64,000 bases of DNA from Litoditis marina. Taxonomy: Eukaryota; Nematoda; Chromadorea; Rhabditida; Rhabditidae. The stretch is taken from assembly GCA_964036275.1 (NCBI GenBank), contig OZ038433.1, positions 9,713,048 to 9,777,047 on the forward strand. The letters are read 5' to 3'. The position numbers were made by a program, and so were the translations under genes. This document shows, piece after piece, positions 21,898-33,766 of the stretch. Numbering within the stretch: position 1 is the first letter of the stretch; every line of letters starts with the position of its first letter. Below the pieces are notes generated by a model, which was not told the origin of the DNA, searched no databases, and saw only the letters and a program-made list of their open reading frames with translations.

Positions 21898-22069
21898 CGG
21901 ATCTGTATATATATTTTTGTGATACCCTATATTGTTTTCCTGATTTTTGCTCCCGTTCTTTCTCTTCTTTCCATCTTAAGATTTCAGGTTATTTCATTAT
22001 ATTATATCTGTACGTAGTATTTTCTATCTATCTAAAGCAGTCGGGAGCCTGCTACTCGAAGGGGTGGCG

Positions 22070-22401
22070 TGTCATGAACCTGCGCTCTCGCCCAGGACCA
22101 TACGTCCTATCAGTGCGAGAGGCGGGGTCAAATGCGTAGCTCCCCTTCCCTGTACCGGCCCTGAGAGGTTCGTCTCTTTGGGATCTCTCTAGGTTGGATC
22201 CTATTATAAATATCAGGTATATCTAATAATGTGTTGTATTATGTTTAACTTAACTTGCCTATATGAACTACTATACTTAACTAGTGTTCTGTTTTGCCAG
22301 GGAAGGGCAGTCCAGGGTTACAGCCCCTGCCTTTTGTGTTATAATATTCGAGGTTGGGTCCAGGCTATAATTAAAACTATTATCTATTAAATACCGCTAC
22401 A
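22070..22401 (+). mobile_element. Probable 3' LTR of the truncated retrotransposon
   Basis: It follows the integrase stop by about 170 bp and a purine-rich tract (CGAAGGGGTGG). It begins TGTCATGAAC and may end CGCTACA at 22401; TG/CA ends are typical of LTRs. A TATA-like ATTATAAATATC lies at about 22203. With no second LTR present the right end is uncertain; GTAGCA at 22459 is an alternative. Confidence 0.5.
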
Positions 22402-22642
22402 CCGCGTGGACCCTAGGTGTGTTCAGGCTCTGACCCAATAGGGGCCAGATCCTGTAGCATAACAAGCAATAAAAAAGATAAGCACGTCTTATTGTAGAAG
22501 AAATAAAAAATTTTCCATACATATTTATATGCATTTCACGCGCTCGAAACACACCACCAAGGTTCTGTACTTTGTAAGGTGTTTGCAAAAACTTTGGAGG
22601 AATTATATAAGAAAAGCAGGAACAAAAACTAAAACAACTAAC

Positions 22643-25600
22643 CCATTCTGTGCGTGTGCGTTGAAACCATTGTATAAATTAGCATTAGAGATTCCATTTT
22701 GAAAATTCAGAGAACATTCCTGCGCCACAGTTGAATCAGAAGCCACATTGATACGCAATCTGCAAAAACAAAATTAAAGTTTCCATGGAACAAGTTGACA
22801 AAAATGGTAGGATGAATGATCAAAACATCAATAAGTGGCAGTTCTGAAACCAAACATTACACTTCAAAACAAGCGATCACGAGTACAAAATCTGTGCATA
22901 ATTTTTACAAACATGGTTTTAATAATTATCCCACTCTCACAGACACGGCGAACAGAAATCAATAAACGAGCAAAATCAGCTACCTGCACTCATTACTAAC
23001 GAAAAAAGAGCTATTGTTATTTATAATAGAATGTTAATTTACGGTTGAACATGTGTCTTTCCACATTATAATTACTATCTGTTTGTAGTTATCATGAAAC
23101 AAAAGGACGATGTTTGAGAACTTCACTGAACATATTAGTTTATTCGCTACTGTCTTATTGAATTCGGGCTCTCAAAAAAACAAATGGTTATTTTTGTCAA
23201 TTGAGGCACACGCGTTGGTTTTCTTTACCAAATCTAGATAGAATAATACGAACAAAAAAACTAATAAATAATATAGCCACTAAAACAACTTACCCATCAT
23301 GTGTTTGTGCCGATTCAGGTGGACATGAGCCAACATTGTAACCATTTAAGTAGTTAGCAGTTGAGATTCCATTTTGAACGTTCAGAGAATATTCTTGCAC
23401 CACACTTTCCCCAGCAACTCCCATGTTATTCAATCTGCAAAATCGAAGTGAAATGGAGGAATAAGATTCAATGGAGGAAATTTATACAATAAAAAGGCAT
23501 AAAGGATGATCCTATAGGAAGAATACAAAAAACTCAGCATTAGATATCCCATAACAAACCAAACGACCATTTCTAAATGTGTGAATCATCGCTCCGGTTT
23601 TTGATAGAAAACGGAAAACACCAGAAAAAGACTGCTTAAAATCCCTCTCTATAATTCGCCTGCTTGGTATGTATGTCTGAAACCTAAATCGTGCACTTTT
23701 AGTCGAAAAAGAGAGAAGCAAATGAAGCAAATGCACTTTTTGTTGAAAACTGAGAAAAGCCGTGAGCGAACGTGAGCTCTATGCTTTTCTTTTCTCATTG
23801 GCAGTGGTGTGGGAAGGGTGGATCACAATTTTTTTGAGAAAACCCTCGCGTATAGTAAATAAAACCTTCGCCTCTATGTTGAGAGAAACTCCTGCGCCCT
23901 AAGTTAGGGGGAACTTCCACGCCATAAGTTCTCGGTCTGGGGAGAACTTACGCTGTTAGGGAGAACGACTTACTTAGTTAGAGAGAACTTACGCTCTCTA
24001 TGTTAAGGGAAACTCCCGCGCCATAAGTTAGGGGAAACTTCCGCCCTCTATGGCAGGGAGAAGTTTCGCGCTCTATGTTAGGGAGAATTTTTGCGCTCTT
24101 AAGGAGAAGTTTCGCGTTATATGTTAAGGAAAAGTTCCGCGTTCTATCGTAAGGAAGAAATTCCGCGCTCTATGTTGGGGAGAAAATTCGCGCTCTATGT
24201 TAGGGAGAATTTTCGCGTTCTATGTTAGGGAGAAGTTTCGCGCTCTATGGTAAAGAAGAAATTCCGCGCTCTATGTTAGGGAGAAATTTCACGCTCTATG
24301 GTAAGAAGAGATTTCGCGTTCTATGTTAGGGAGAAGTTTCGCGTTCTATGTTAGGGAGAAGTTTCGCGCTATGTTAGGGAGAAGTTTCGCGCTCTATGGT
24401 AAGGAAGAAATTTCATGCTCTATGGTAAGAAGAGATTTCGCGTTCTATGTTAGGGAGAAGTTTCGCGTTCTATGTTAGGGAGAAGTTTCGCGCTCTATGG
24501 TAAAGAAGAAATTCCGCGCTCTATGTTAGGGAGAAATTTCATGCTCTATGGTAAGAAGAGATTTCGCGTTCTATGTTAGGGAGAAGTTTCGCGTTCTATG
24601 TTAGGGAAAAGTTCCGCGTTCTATCGTAAGGAAGAAATTCCGCGCTCTATGTTGGGGAGAAAATTCGCGCTCTATGTTAGGGAGAATTTTCGCGTTCTAT
24701 GTTAGGGAGAAGTTTCGCGCTATATGTTAGGGAGAAGTTTCGCGCTCTATGGTAAGGAAGAAATTTCATGCTCTATGGTAAGAAGAGATTTCGCGTTCTA
24801 TGTTAGGGAGAAGTTTCGCGTTCTATGTTAGGGAGAAGTTTCGCGCTCTATGGTAAAGAAGAAATTCCGCGCTCTATGTTAGGGAGAAATTTCATGCTCT
24901 ATGGTAAGAAGAGATTTCGCGTTCTATGTTAGGGAGAAGTTTCGCGTTCTATGTTAGGGAGAAGTTTCGCGCTCTATGTTAGGGAGAAGTTTCGCGTTCT
25001 ATGTTAGGGAGAAGTTTCGCGCTCTATGGTAAAGAAGAAATTCCGCGCTCTATGTTAGGGAGAAATTTCACGCTCTATGGTAAGAAGAGATTTCGCGTTC
25101 TATGTTAGGGAGAAGTTGCGCGTTCTATGTTAGGAAGAAATTACGCCCTCTATGGTAGGGAGAAGTTTCGCGCTCTATGTTAGGGAGAATTTTTGCGCTC
25201 TTAAGGAGAAGTTTCGCGCTATATGTTAAGGAAAAGTTCCGCGTTCTATCGTAAGGAAGAAATTCCGCGCTCTATGTTGGGGAGAAAATTCGCGCTCTAT
25301 GGTAAGGAGAGGTTTCGCGCCCTATGTTAGGGAGGAATTTCACGCTCTATGGTAAGAAGAGATTTCGCGCTATATGTTAGGAAGAAGTTTCGCGCTCTAT
25401 GGTAAGGAAGAAATTTCATGCTCTATGGTAAGAAGAGATTTCGCGTTCTATGTTAGGGAGAAGTTTCGCGCTCTATGTTAGGGAGAAGTTTAGCGTTCTA
25501 TGTTAGGGAGAAGTTTCGCGCTCTATGGTAAAAAAGAAATTCCGCGCTCTATGTTAGGGAGAAATTTCACGCTCTATGGTAAGAAGAGATTTCGCGTTTT

Positions 25601-26873
25601 ATGTTAGGGAGAAGTTTCGCGTTCTATGTTAGGAAGAAATTCCGCCCTCTATGGTAGGGAGAAGTTTCGCGCTCTATGTTAGGGAGAATTTTTGCGCTCT
25701 TAAGGAGAAGTTTCGCGCTATATGTTAAGGAAAAGTTCCGCGCTCTATCGTAAGGAAGAAATTCCGCGCTCTATGTTGGGGAGAAAATTCGCGCTCTATG
25801 TTAGGGAGAATTTTCGCGCTCTTAAGGAGAAGTTTCGCGCTATATGTTAGGGAGAAGTTTCGCGCTCTATGGTAAGGAAGAAATTTCATGCTCTATGGTA
25901 AGAAGAGATTTCGCGTTCTATGTTAGGGAGAAGTTTCGCGCTCTATGTTAGGGAGAAGTTTCGCGCTCTATGGTAAAGAAAAAATTTCGCGCTCTATGTT
26001 AGGGAGAGGTTTCGCGCTCTATGGTAAGGAAGAAATTCCGCGCTCTATGTTAGGGAGAAATTTCACGCTCTATGGTAAGAAGAGATTTCGCGTTCTATGT
26101 TAGGGAGAAGTTTCGCGTTCTATGTTAGGGAGAAGTTTCGCGCTCTATGGTAAGGAAGAAATTCCGCGCTCTATGTTAGGGAAAAGTTTCGCGCTCTATG
26201 GTAAGGAGAGGTTCCGCGCCCTATGTTAGGGAGAATTTTCGCGCTCTTAAGGAGAAGTTTCGCGCTCTATGTTGTTGAGAGAGGTCTCGCGCTCTATGCT
26301 AGAGAGAGGTCTTGCGCTCTATGTAAGGAAAAAGTCTCGCACTAATGTTAAAGAGAGGACTCGCGCTCTGGAGAGGTCTCGCACTGTTGAGGAGAGCTTT
26401 CGCGGTCCATTTTCAGAACAGGAAGCTCTCGCCCGCCCGGAATAAAAACAAGGGAGGCGGAGGCGGCTTTAGCCGCCGGCGACCTTCCTTGTAATAGGAT
26501 ATTTAGACAACTCACTCATTCTGTGCAGAAACAGGTCGATTTGGCGAGCATGGATCGTCAGCAATGGGTAGTTCAGAGAATTGGAACAGAGTATTCGCCT
26601 CAGTCTGCACAGGAACTCCACTGCTATTCAAATTCAATCTGCAAAATATAAATCAAAAACGTTCAAAACCGTTTGGGAGAATTAAAAAGAATCTAACAAA
26701 TAAATAATATAGCATAACAAACAACTCACCCATTATGTGCGTGAGTCAACTCAGGTGGACATGACGAGCCAACATAGTAACCATTTAAATAGTTAGCATT
26801 TGAGATTCCATTTTGAACGTTCAGAGAATATTCCTGTGCCACAGTTGCATCATTAACTCCGACGTAATTCATT
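22643..26873 (-). CDS. Unrecognised gene with four tandem symmetric exons (partial)
   Basis: Four minus-strand exons have matching splice sites: 26730-26873, 26516-26638, 23294-23434 and 22643-22759. Each is preceded by TGCAG or CGCAG and followed by GTGAGT, GTAAGT or GTTAGT. Each starts and ends in the same phase (lengths 144, 123, 141 and 117, all multiples of 3), so they join in frame as repeats of 39-48 residues. The consensus includes QEYSLNVQNGISNANYLNGY and then, in two copies, SCPPE. Exon 26516 is the most diverged. Intron sequence is also related between units (22790-23030 and 26920-27150), so whole exon-intron units were duplicated. I recognise no family. First and last exons are not found; it may be a gene fragment. 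Confidence 0.62.
23547..26491 (+). mobile_element. Helitron-like element with large minisatellite, inside an intron
   Basis: It ends at 26491 with the hairpin GGCGGCTTTAGCCGCC and then GGCGACCTTCCTTG followed by T, matching the end of the element at 4996-6673. The 5' end is placed at TCCC (23547) after an A, with partial similarity to the other copy. Both also share a sequence like CACGTTCGCTCACGGC near the 5' part. It sits between two exons of the repeat-exon gene, in sense opposite to that gene. No helicase coding is visible. Confidence 0.62.
23880..26400. repeat. Minisatellite of about 26 bp, about 2.5 kb long
   Basis: Roughly a hundred imperfect copies of CTATGTTAGGGAGAAGTTTC followed by GCG. 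Subtypes (GGTAAGAAGAGATTTCGCG, GGTAAGGAAGAAATTCCGCG, TTAAGGAGAAG) recur in blocks, showing higher-order duplication. The reverse complement matches the minisatellite at 5075-6460. Confidence 0.9.
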
Positions 26874-27274
26874 CTGCGAAATCAACATGAAATTTTTTCA
26901 AATGGAAAGAATTGAAAAAAATGGTAGCTTGATAGGAAATTGATAGGATCTATCTAGACAGAGAACATCTTATATAGTGACAATTCTAAAAACCAACCAT
27001 CGAGCTTCAATACAAGAGATCTTCTATACGAGTTTTAAAGCTGTACATAATTTTTACGAACACTATCTCAAGTATGATTATCTCACCTTACGGAAACAGC
27101 CAACCTAAATCGATAAACGAGAAAGATAACCGACCTGTACTCATTATTCACGTGCATCATTCTATCAGAACGATCAGTTATATAAAAAAACTCATCCATC
27201 TTCTAGAATACAGCTATTGTGGAACAGTCACAATCATAACCGGTTTACCTGAAATATACTGACAATAAGTTATT

Positions 27275-28190
27275 GTTGCCAAATAAGTCTAAATTAGAAA
27301 AGTAAACATACAGTTTGCACCAGAAAAAACAACAATTATGCCAACAAAATTGCGTTTCTTTAGTAAAAGAATGAGGAACGTGTAAGTGGAATCATCAAAT
27401 GATATGAAAACATTATGCGGAAAAATATAAAAACAACAACAAAAGACAAATCTCGCACAGCGCTTCGCGCTGCGCGCGATATCTCACCAGCATTTGGAAA
27501 ACGATGACAAACAAACGCGTTTCTGCACTCCTTGATGTAAAACCAGTGCTCAATTTTTTTGCTACTGGCCGTCGTAATGCCGGCATGGTGGCAATTCAAT
27601 ATCTCGCGCAGAGGGGTGCGAGTGAATTTTTATGCGCAGATGGTGTTTTGCGCAGTTTTTTTGATTTTGCGCAGTTGTTTTGCGCAGACACCCTACCCTC
27701 TGCTCGGGCTGTCTTTCCTAACCCCAAATAGGGTGTCATCTTGTCCTAATAAGCGTACAACACGGTGGTTCAGTGGTATTTTGGGTGGCAACTGTACTGG
27801 GCAAAGACCTGTAATTCCGCTAGGAAATTACTCATAGTTTCGAGGAGGAGTGCAAGAAGATAGCCAAGAAGATACTCCGATTCCATCCACCAATGACCCA
27901 TATTCTTCAGTTTATCGGTTGATTTCATTGTGAACATAACAACAGATTTAACATAGTTTCATATAGAAACAAATCAACATAGCAACAACAAAGTTAGATC
28001 AAAAGGTATTGTCGGCGTTTCATGTTAGCAAAGATTGGCGTTCGTTAGAAAGATGTTGTGTATTTGTAAAGCGTGGAAAAGTTTCAAACTAAACCTATTC
28101 TAACGCGTGATAAGTTATCAGTCAAAAACCCATCGTCTCGTACTCGTACTCGTCTAAACCCGCTCGTTCTACTCTCACTTGAGACCGCCC
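27275..28190. other. Intergenic sequence with a GCGCAG cluster
   Basis: No gene is supported here. 27600-27690 contains five GCGCAG motifs, four of them TGCGCAG, and 27464-27478 is a small hairpin (CAGCGC, TTC, GCGCTG). A tRNA-like A box occurs near 27769. Short open frames overlap on both strands without a recognisable domain. Confidence 0.4.
27762..27830 (+). pseudogene. Possible tRNA-derived relic
   Basis: CGGTGGTTCAGTGGTA resembles the 5' half of nematode tRNA-Gly with a good A box (TGGTTCAGTGG). The B-box region (CTGTAATTCC) is poor and the stems do not form. Low confidence. Confidence 0.25.
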
Positions 28191-28232
28191 GTCTCGAATG
28201 ACACCAGAAAGGTGTCAATGACAATTCGAGAC
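28191..28232. repeat. Small hairpin
   Basis: GTCTCGAAT pairs with ATTCGAGAC and the inner GACACC pairs with GGTGTC around AGAAA, with a 7-nt bulge on the 3' side. Confidence 0.5.
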
Positions 28233-28323
28233 TTGCGTCAATCAAATAAGCTAGCGTTAAGGCGTCGCAACCGCGACAGTCAGCAACAAACCGTTGCAGA
28301 TCAGATTCTTAACAAAAACAATG

Positions 28324-28447
28324 TTAAAGAAGGACGATTATGTGGACCAATCCCGTGTCAACGGTCCTTTGAACTGCAATTGAAAAATGCATTGCAGTTT
28401 AAAGGACTGAAGCGTTGCAATTGGACCACATAATCATCCTACTTTAA
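28324..28447. repeat. 124-bp imperfect inverted repeat
   Basis: Two arms of about 57 bp flank a short AT-rich loop. The best-paired parts are TTAAAG, GATTATGTGG, CCAAT and GTCCTTTAAACTGCAAT. A few mismatches and an unpaired middle section remain. It could be a snap-back MITE or a hairpin RNA precursor; no target duplication is evident. Confidence 0.6.
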
Positions 28448-30221
28448 CCAGCAAAAGACAGTTGAAAATGTACAAATCCTTATAATTAGCTTGATCTTCG
28501 CAAGTGGCTAGGTGCTTATTTGAACAAGCCCGTTTTATTTTATGCCTAACCGTACAACTGTTACTTTCTATTATTTCTATAGATTTCCCTATAGGTCAAC
28601 AGACTAAAACCAGAGGAAGCACATATAATAGTGAAGCATACTACCTTGAACAGCGGTTTGTTGACTAAAGCGGTAGAGGACGAGCAACGTGTATAACCAG
28701 CCTCTGGTCCAATCGATTCTCTCGACAATGAAGTCAGCTGGGAAGTTGTCCTCGAAAACCTTCTTGATCTCAAACGGATAGTGGTTCTGAGCATAGGGCA
28801 TGGATCCGGACTCGAACCAACAGTCGAATACCTGCAAACTCGGTCATAGGCACTTGATTACTTGAATACCGTCGGTATACCGAAGTCACGTGAATAACGG
28901 AAATGCGCGGATCTCCACAGTTTTCCCGTCTTGTCAATCGTTTCACCCAGTGTTGCTATATTATCGCCTTCCACATTATTCCATTCAACTCACCTCAGTA
29001 ACTCTCTTCAGGACACCTCGACCTGTCTTCGATGGGATTGTCAGATGATCCACACCAGAATGATAGAAGAATACTAGAATAATCAAAGAAACTCGATCTG
29101 GGCTTAAGATAAGACAAAATCAAATAAAAATGCTTTCGTCCTGGTTAATAAAACAAACAGAGATGTATCAACCATCTGAAAATCACAAGCCCTCCTCTGA
29201 GAAACACATGTCTCACAGACAGCTGAATCCTCCAACATCTGATTATTGCTCACATTCGGAATTTCGGACTAATGATCCACGGGTAAACTTCCTAACTCCA
29301 ACCTCTCTCTGTGAAGATCGGTGTCTTTCTGTCCAGTCAACTCTTCCAATTCGGCGATGCTCCCCGGGCAGACCACTGCTTCCATGTCTTCACTGATGGG
29401 CGTACCCCAGAATCGATTACGCGACAATGCCCAGTCGCGCGCGTCGCGCAGCCAATTCGCGAACCGCTTCTCCTTCACAGATTGCGGCACCCTGAAACAG
29501 ATACGACGGATCAGGTGAATTTCGTGGATGAAATGTGTTGAAACTAAACATCATAAACCGAACACCAGTAAAGTTGTCTAAAAACCAATGCGAGGGAACT
29601 AATTTGCTTCCGCGCTCACCCATTAATAGAGACTATACAAACCATCGCCTGAGGTGCATTTCAATATAAATATTGGTAAATGCTCTACACGTATACGGCC
29701 TTAGGCTGGGTTACTGAGTGGTATGCTCGAACAATATTCCACATATACATCCATTCAATTGTGAAAGACATCCCGAAAAATTCTATTGGGAGTTACCAAT
29801 GCTTCCAGCTTCCAGGCCAGGTATAAGAAGTGACAACTAAGTATGCCTGTTCATTGGTTGATGAACAGTCGCTCCCTCAGAATCTTGACTCAAATGAACC
29901 AGGACGGCACTGCCTTGTACAGAAGAGAAGTGTCTGATCGCTAACAGAATGAATACCACTGTTTCACCTATAACATGTGAATGATACGCTAATAGCTTAA
30001 ATTGCATTGCAACGTACACGGAAAATCCGAAAGAACTGCTGGATTTACTTTTTCTAAACTTTGGAAGTAAACAGCGTTGAACAACGAATTCTCTTTTTTC
30101 GCAGTCACAAATTTGTCAGCTTTTAGAACAGAACGACGTCTATTTATTGGCTCCTCGCTAGCCGAAACCGAATGAACATAAAAGGGCAACATACTTCGCC
30201 TTGTTTGACGAGACCGAATTC

Positions 30222-30642
30222 TTCAGCTTTTTCATGATAAGCTTGTCTGCATCTTTCACGTAGAATACAAGCAAGTTCAGTAACCTCGGCAGTGAATCTA
30301 CAACAGCACAATCAGAAATACACCTCATAGCTAGAATATGCTAGAAACCAGACGATAATAAGCGAGTATGGTGAATTTGAGATAGCCTAATTGATCAATC
30401 GCCGAATATACAAAAGTCAAACCTCAAAATACTTTTTTTCATGATAAGCTTGTCTGCATCTTTCACGTAGATACAAGCAAGTTCAGTAACCTCGGCAGTG
30501 AATCTACAACAGCACAATCAGAAATACACCTCATAGCTAGAATATGCTAGAAACCAGACGATAATAAGCGAGTATGGTGAATTTGAGAATGCTTAATTGA
30601 TCAATCGCCGAATATACAAAAGTCAAAACTCAAAATACAACA
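30222..30642. repeat. 206-bp tandem duplication within the synthetase pseudogene
   Basis: The segment from TTTTTCATGATAAGCTTG to CCTCAAAATAC occurs twice (about 30230-30435 and 30436-30642). It duplicates most of one exon with its acceptor. The right copy (GTAGATACAAG) keeps the synthetase frame while the left copy (GTAGAATACAAG) has one extra base. Confidence 0.8.
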
Positions 30643-30757
30643 CAGCCCAGAATGAACTACAGCACAAACTATCTATAATCCGCTCTTTAGCTCCTTTGTG
30701 GGTGTGGCATCAAGCTTTTTGAGAAGAGGCATTCTGCTGTAAACCCTTGTACTTAGC

Positions 30758-31040
30758 AGACGGGCTTCCCGGAACATGAGCGGGGCGTACCCGTACGTCC
30801 CGTACATCAAGCGATGTACAGTACAGACCTTTAAAATAGCTGAAAATTGAAGCCTAAAATATCAGTTTCCAATAAAATAGCTTCATATTGCGAGCAGAGA
30901 CGAGGTCACGAAATGCTATTCCCCTGTTTGAAACAGCTATTTTGAAGGTCTGTACTGTACTTCGATCGATGTACGGGACGTACCGGTACGCCCCGCCCAC
31001 TTTTGGGACGTCCCCCTCATGTTCCGGGACGAGCAGTCGG
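30758..31040. mobile_element. Inverted-repeat element (MITE-like)
   Basis: CCCGGAACATGAG (30768-30780) is inverted at 31016-31028. The adjoining arm (30781-30841, ending GACCTTTAAAATAGCT) is inverted at 30935-30995, with a 22-nt insert in the right arm. Each arm holds GC-rich palindromic pieces such as GTACGGGACGTACCGGTAC. The exact ends and target duplication are not clear. It interrupts the region between synthetase exons. Confidence 0.65.
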
Positions 31041-31989
31041 CTGAGTAGCAGTTCCAATGAGAAAGCGGAAAATAGGCCATCTGTTACTTATAACACATGA
31101 GGACATGCGCCCACCCACCAGCCGGTTGTCTTCATTGCTTTGAGTACACCGGACATCTAACAAAATATAATTAAACATATGCACATTTTGAATCAAAACA
31201 CAAAGATAACCCTCGAAGCGACGCAATATTGCAGGCTGCATTATTTCTCGGCCAATTCTTGTAAGACAGCTATGCTAATAGTATGATCTGAGCGACTAGC
31301 GAAATTCTTCGCTCACGATATCAAACTTTCTCTTCTCAAACGTTCAAAATTCCTGAGATTTCTGCACAACTTGACAAAACAAACGAACCTTCTCGGTCAC
31401 CCCCAGATAGTCATTTTTCAGTTCGTACAGACGCTCCTCCATGACAACGTATTCTATTTCAGTCACTTTATATAAAACATTCATATTTATTCATGTAGTA
31501 ATACAACTTTTCTAGAGAAAAAAACGGTTGAGAGCAGTTACTCTGAAGAGCTTGTGAGTCCGTTCGGGAAAAATAGCAAGAATTGCCGTTTCAATGCAGT
31601 GAAACGAATAAATAGACAACGCTTTTTCAAAATAGGATACCTGCGGAGAACACTCAAAAGTTATTTAGATGCTCAAGATACCTTTGGCGACCACATATCC
31701 GAGGTCCGGATGAACACAAAGGGCCAGATTGCTGGGAAGAGTCCAGGGCGTAGTTGTCCATGCAACCAGAAGACGATTCTCGTTCTCCTCCATTCGGAAA
31801 CCTATGAAAACTGCAGAAGGCACAATGTAAGAGACCAAAAAAACTGCGATACTATTCAGTTAGTATCAAGTTCTGATTCGTCAGTTCATCTCCCAGTCAC
31901 TGTAACGCCAAAACACAAAACCGACCGCCAACTCAATTGTGCACTCCTTACTTGCCAATTTCGAAATATGGTTATTGTAAATTAAAGGG

Positions 31990-33764
31990 GGGCAGAATTG
32001 AATGTTCAAATGATAGGAAAAATTGAGACAACTCGGTCTGTACCAATACCTTTTTGAGATTCTAACTGTGAAGGCTCTATTTTTGTAATTTAGTTAAATT
32101 TTTCCCTAGGTCAGACACGCAGAGGAAGTTTCGGGTGGCGCCAAAAAAAGCGACGTTGTAGTTTGATTCTCACACAGCAAAGTCCAGTCAATATTTCATA
32201 TAAGACTATGATAGCGAAAATTATTCAATTTTTGAAAATAATGTCGTAAGACATTTCATTATGTCTAAATCAACACAACTGAGAACATTGTATGTGAACG
32301 ATAAAAACAATATAACAGCCACTCGTTTCGGAACGAACTTGGTGACTTCTACTTCAAAGAAACGTGCAAGTGTCATGTTTTGACCATATTCCAAGAATAT
32401 TATATACAATATTTACTAATCACAAACTAATCATGACAAAATTGCCAAAATAGGAACACAAAATATTCCTTCATACATAAATCTGTGGCCAGATTCTTAT
32501 TTACAACCACATGAAAATACACTAGCGAATAATAAAATAAGAACAAGCGGCCGCAATCAGCTGTCTAAAAAGTTATAACACAACGTCAAATAGAGTTTTT
32601 CGATAGAAATTTTACTTTTAGAAGTCATTTTTTTTTGTTTCGGTTGCCCATTACGTTCAGAATGATACCATTATGACATCAATAACACTCATATCACATA
32701 TATCCGAAATAGATAAACGAAATATTGGACGTTAGGCATACACGATTCATCCACTGAATCAGATGGAAACACCCTGGAATACGAACACTCGTCACTTACT
32801 ATTGGAGTTCATTCGAGACAGCGTGCAGTAGTATCACGTGATGAAACAGACTATATACCCAGCCTTGTACTGATGTCAAAAACTTGGTTTATGAGAAATA
32901 GTAGTGAAAACAAGAAGTGAAACAAGAGAAATTGAGCTCGTTTGTGGAAAGGAGCCTTCTCTCCCTGACTAACTGGATCTTACAGTGAGGTGGACGTTAC
33001 ACTAAGCAAGACTATTATACTAAAAGTAACCCGTTTTCTTCCAAACCGTGAAACTTCATACCTTCCCGTGTTTTCTTCAAGCGATTAAGAAAATCCCTTT
33101 AGAACTACAACATCGCAGTGGGAAGACATCTGACTTCAAACCTAGAATGAAATTCTGACTATTATTTGACTACAAGATACATAAGGTTTGACTATTCCCC
33201 ACGAATCCTTTTTTGACGTTGTGATTTTTCGTCAATAGTGGTAATTAGAGAGCAGCGAGCGATCCTATTCGGCGATAGGGGAGATTTATACGGTGATCAA
33301 AACATTGGGTAATGCGTAATACATATACTACTCAGCGAAGGTTCGATCTCAGACTGAAGAATGAATAGATCCCGAAAACCAGCCAAAGAGCATTTCACCC
33401 GGAGGGTGGTCAAACACCTATAAGCTTGGACTAGTTCACGAAAAAGAACCCGTATTCAATGAAAACGTGAGTATGTCCAACTTTGCAACATAAACGAGTG
33501 AAATGTAAATGTCCCAATATTGCTCTGAAAGGCCTTTTCCCCATTTATCTGGCTAATCGTTCAACATTATTGGGAAATAGCTTTTCAGAGCCGCATTGGC
33601 AGATTTGCTGGAAGTTCAATTTTCAATAATGAAAAATACAAAATTTAATAACATATAAAGCTCCTTTTTCACTGTCCATTTATCAACGAATGAAGAAAAC
33701 ATAATATACAAACTAACCTGATAGCGACAAGGATAAACGGAGGTACTCCTAACACCAGCCGACC
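31990..33764. other. Intergenic, no feature recognised
   Basis: AT-rich sequence with only short open frames. I see no splice-supported exon, RNA gene or repeat. Confidence 0.5.
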
Positions 33765-33766
33765 TA

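Noticed and set aside
27504..27837. Overlapping plus-strand open frames of 75 and 92 codons
   Set aside because: Driven by GCGCAG repeats; no domain and no splice support.
31554..31985. 143-codon plus-strand open frame
   Set aside because: It is the antisense of a recognisable synthetase exon (31682-31810).
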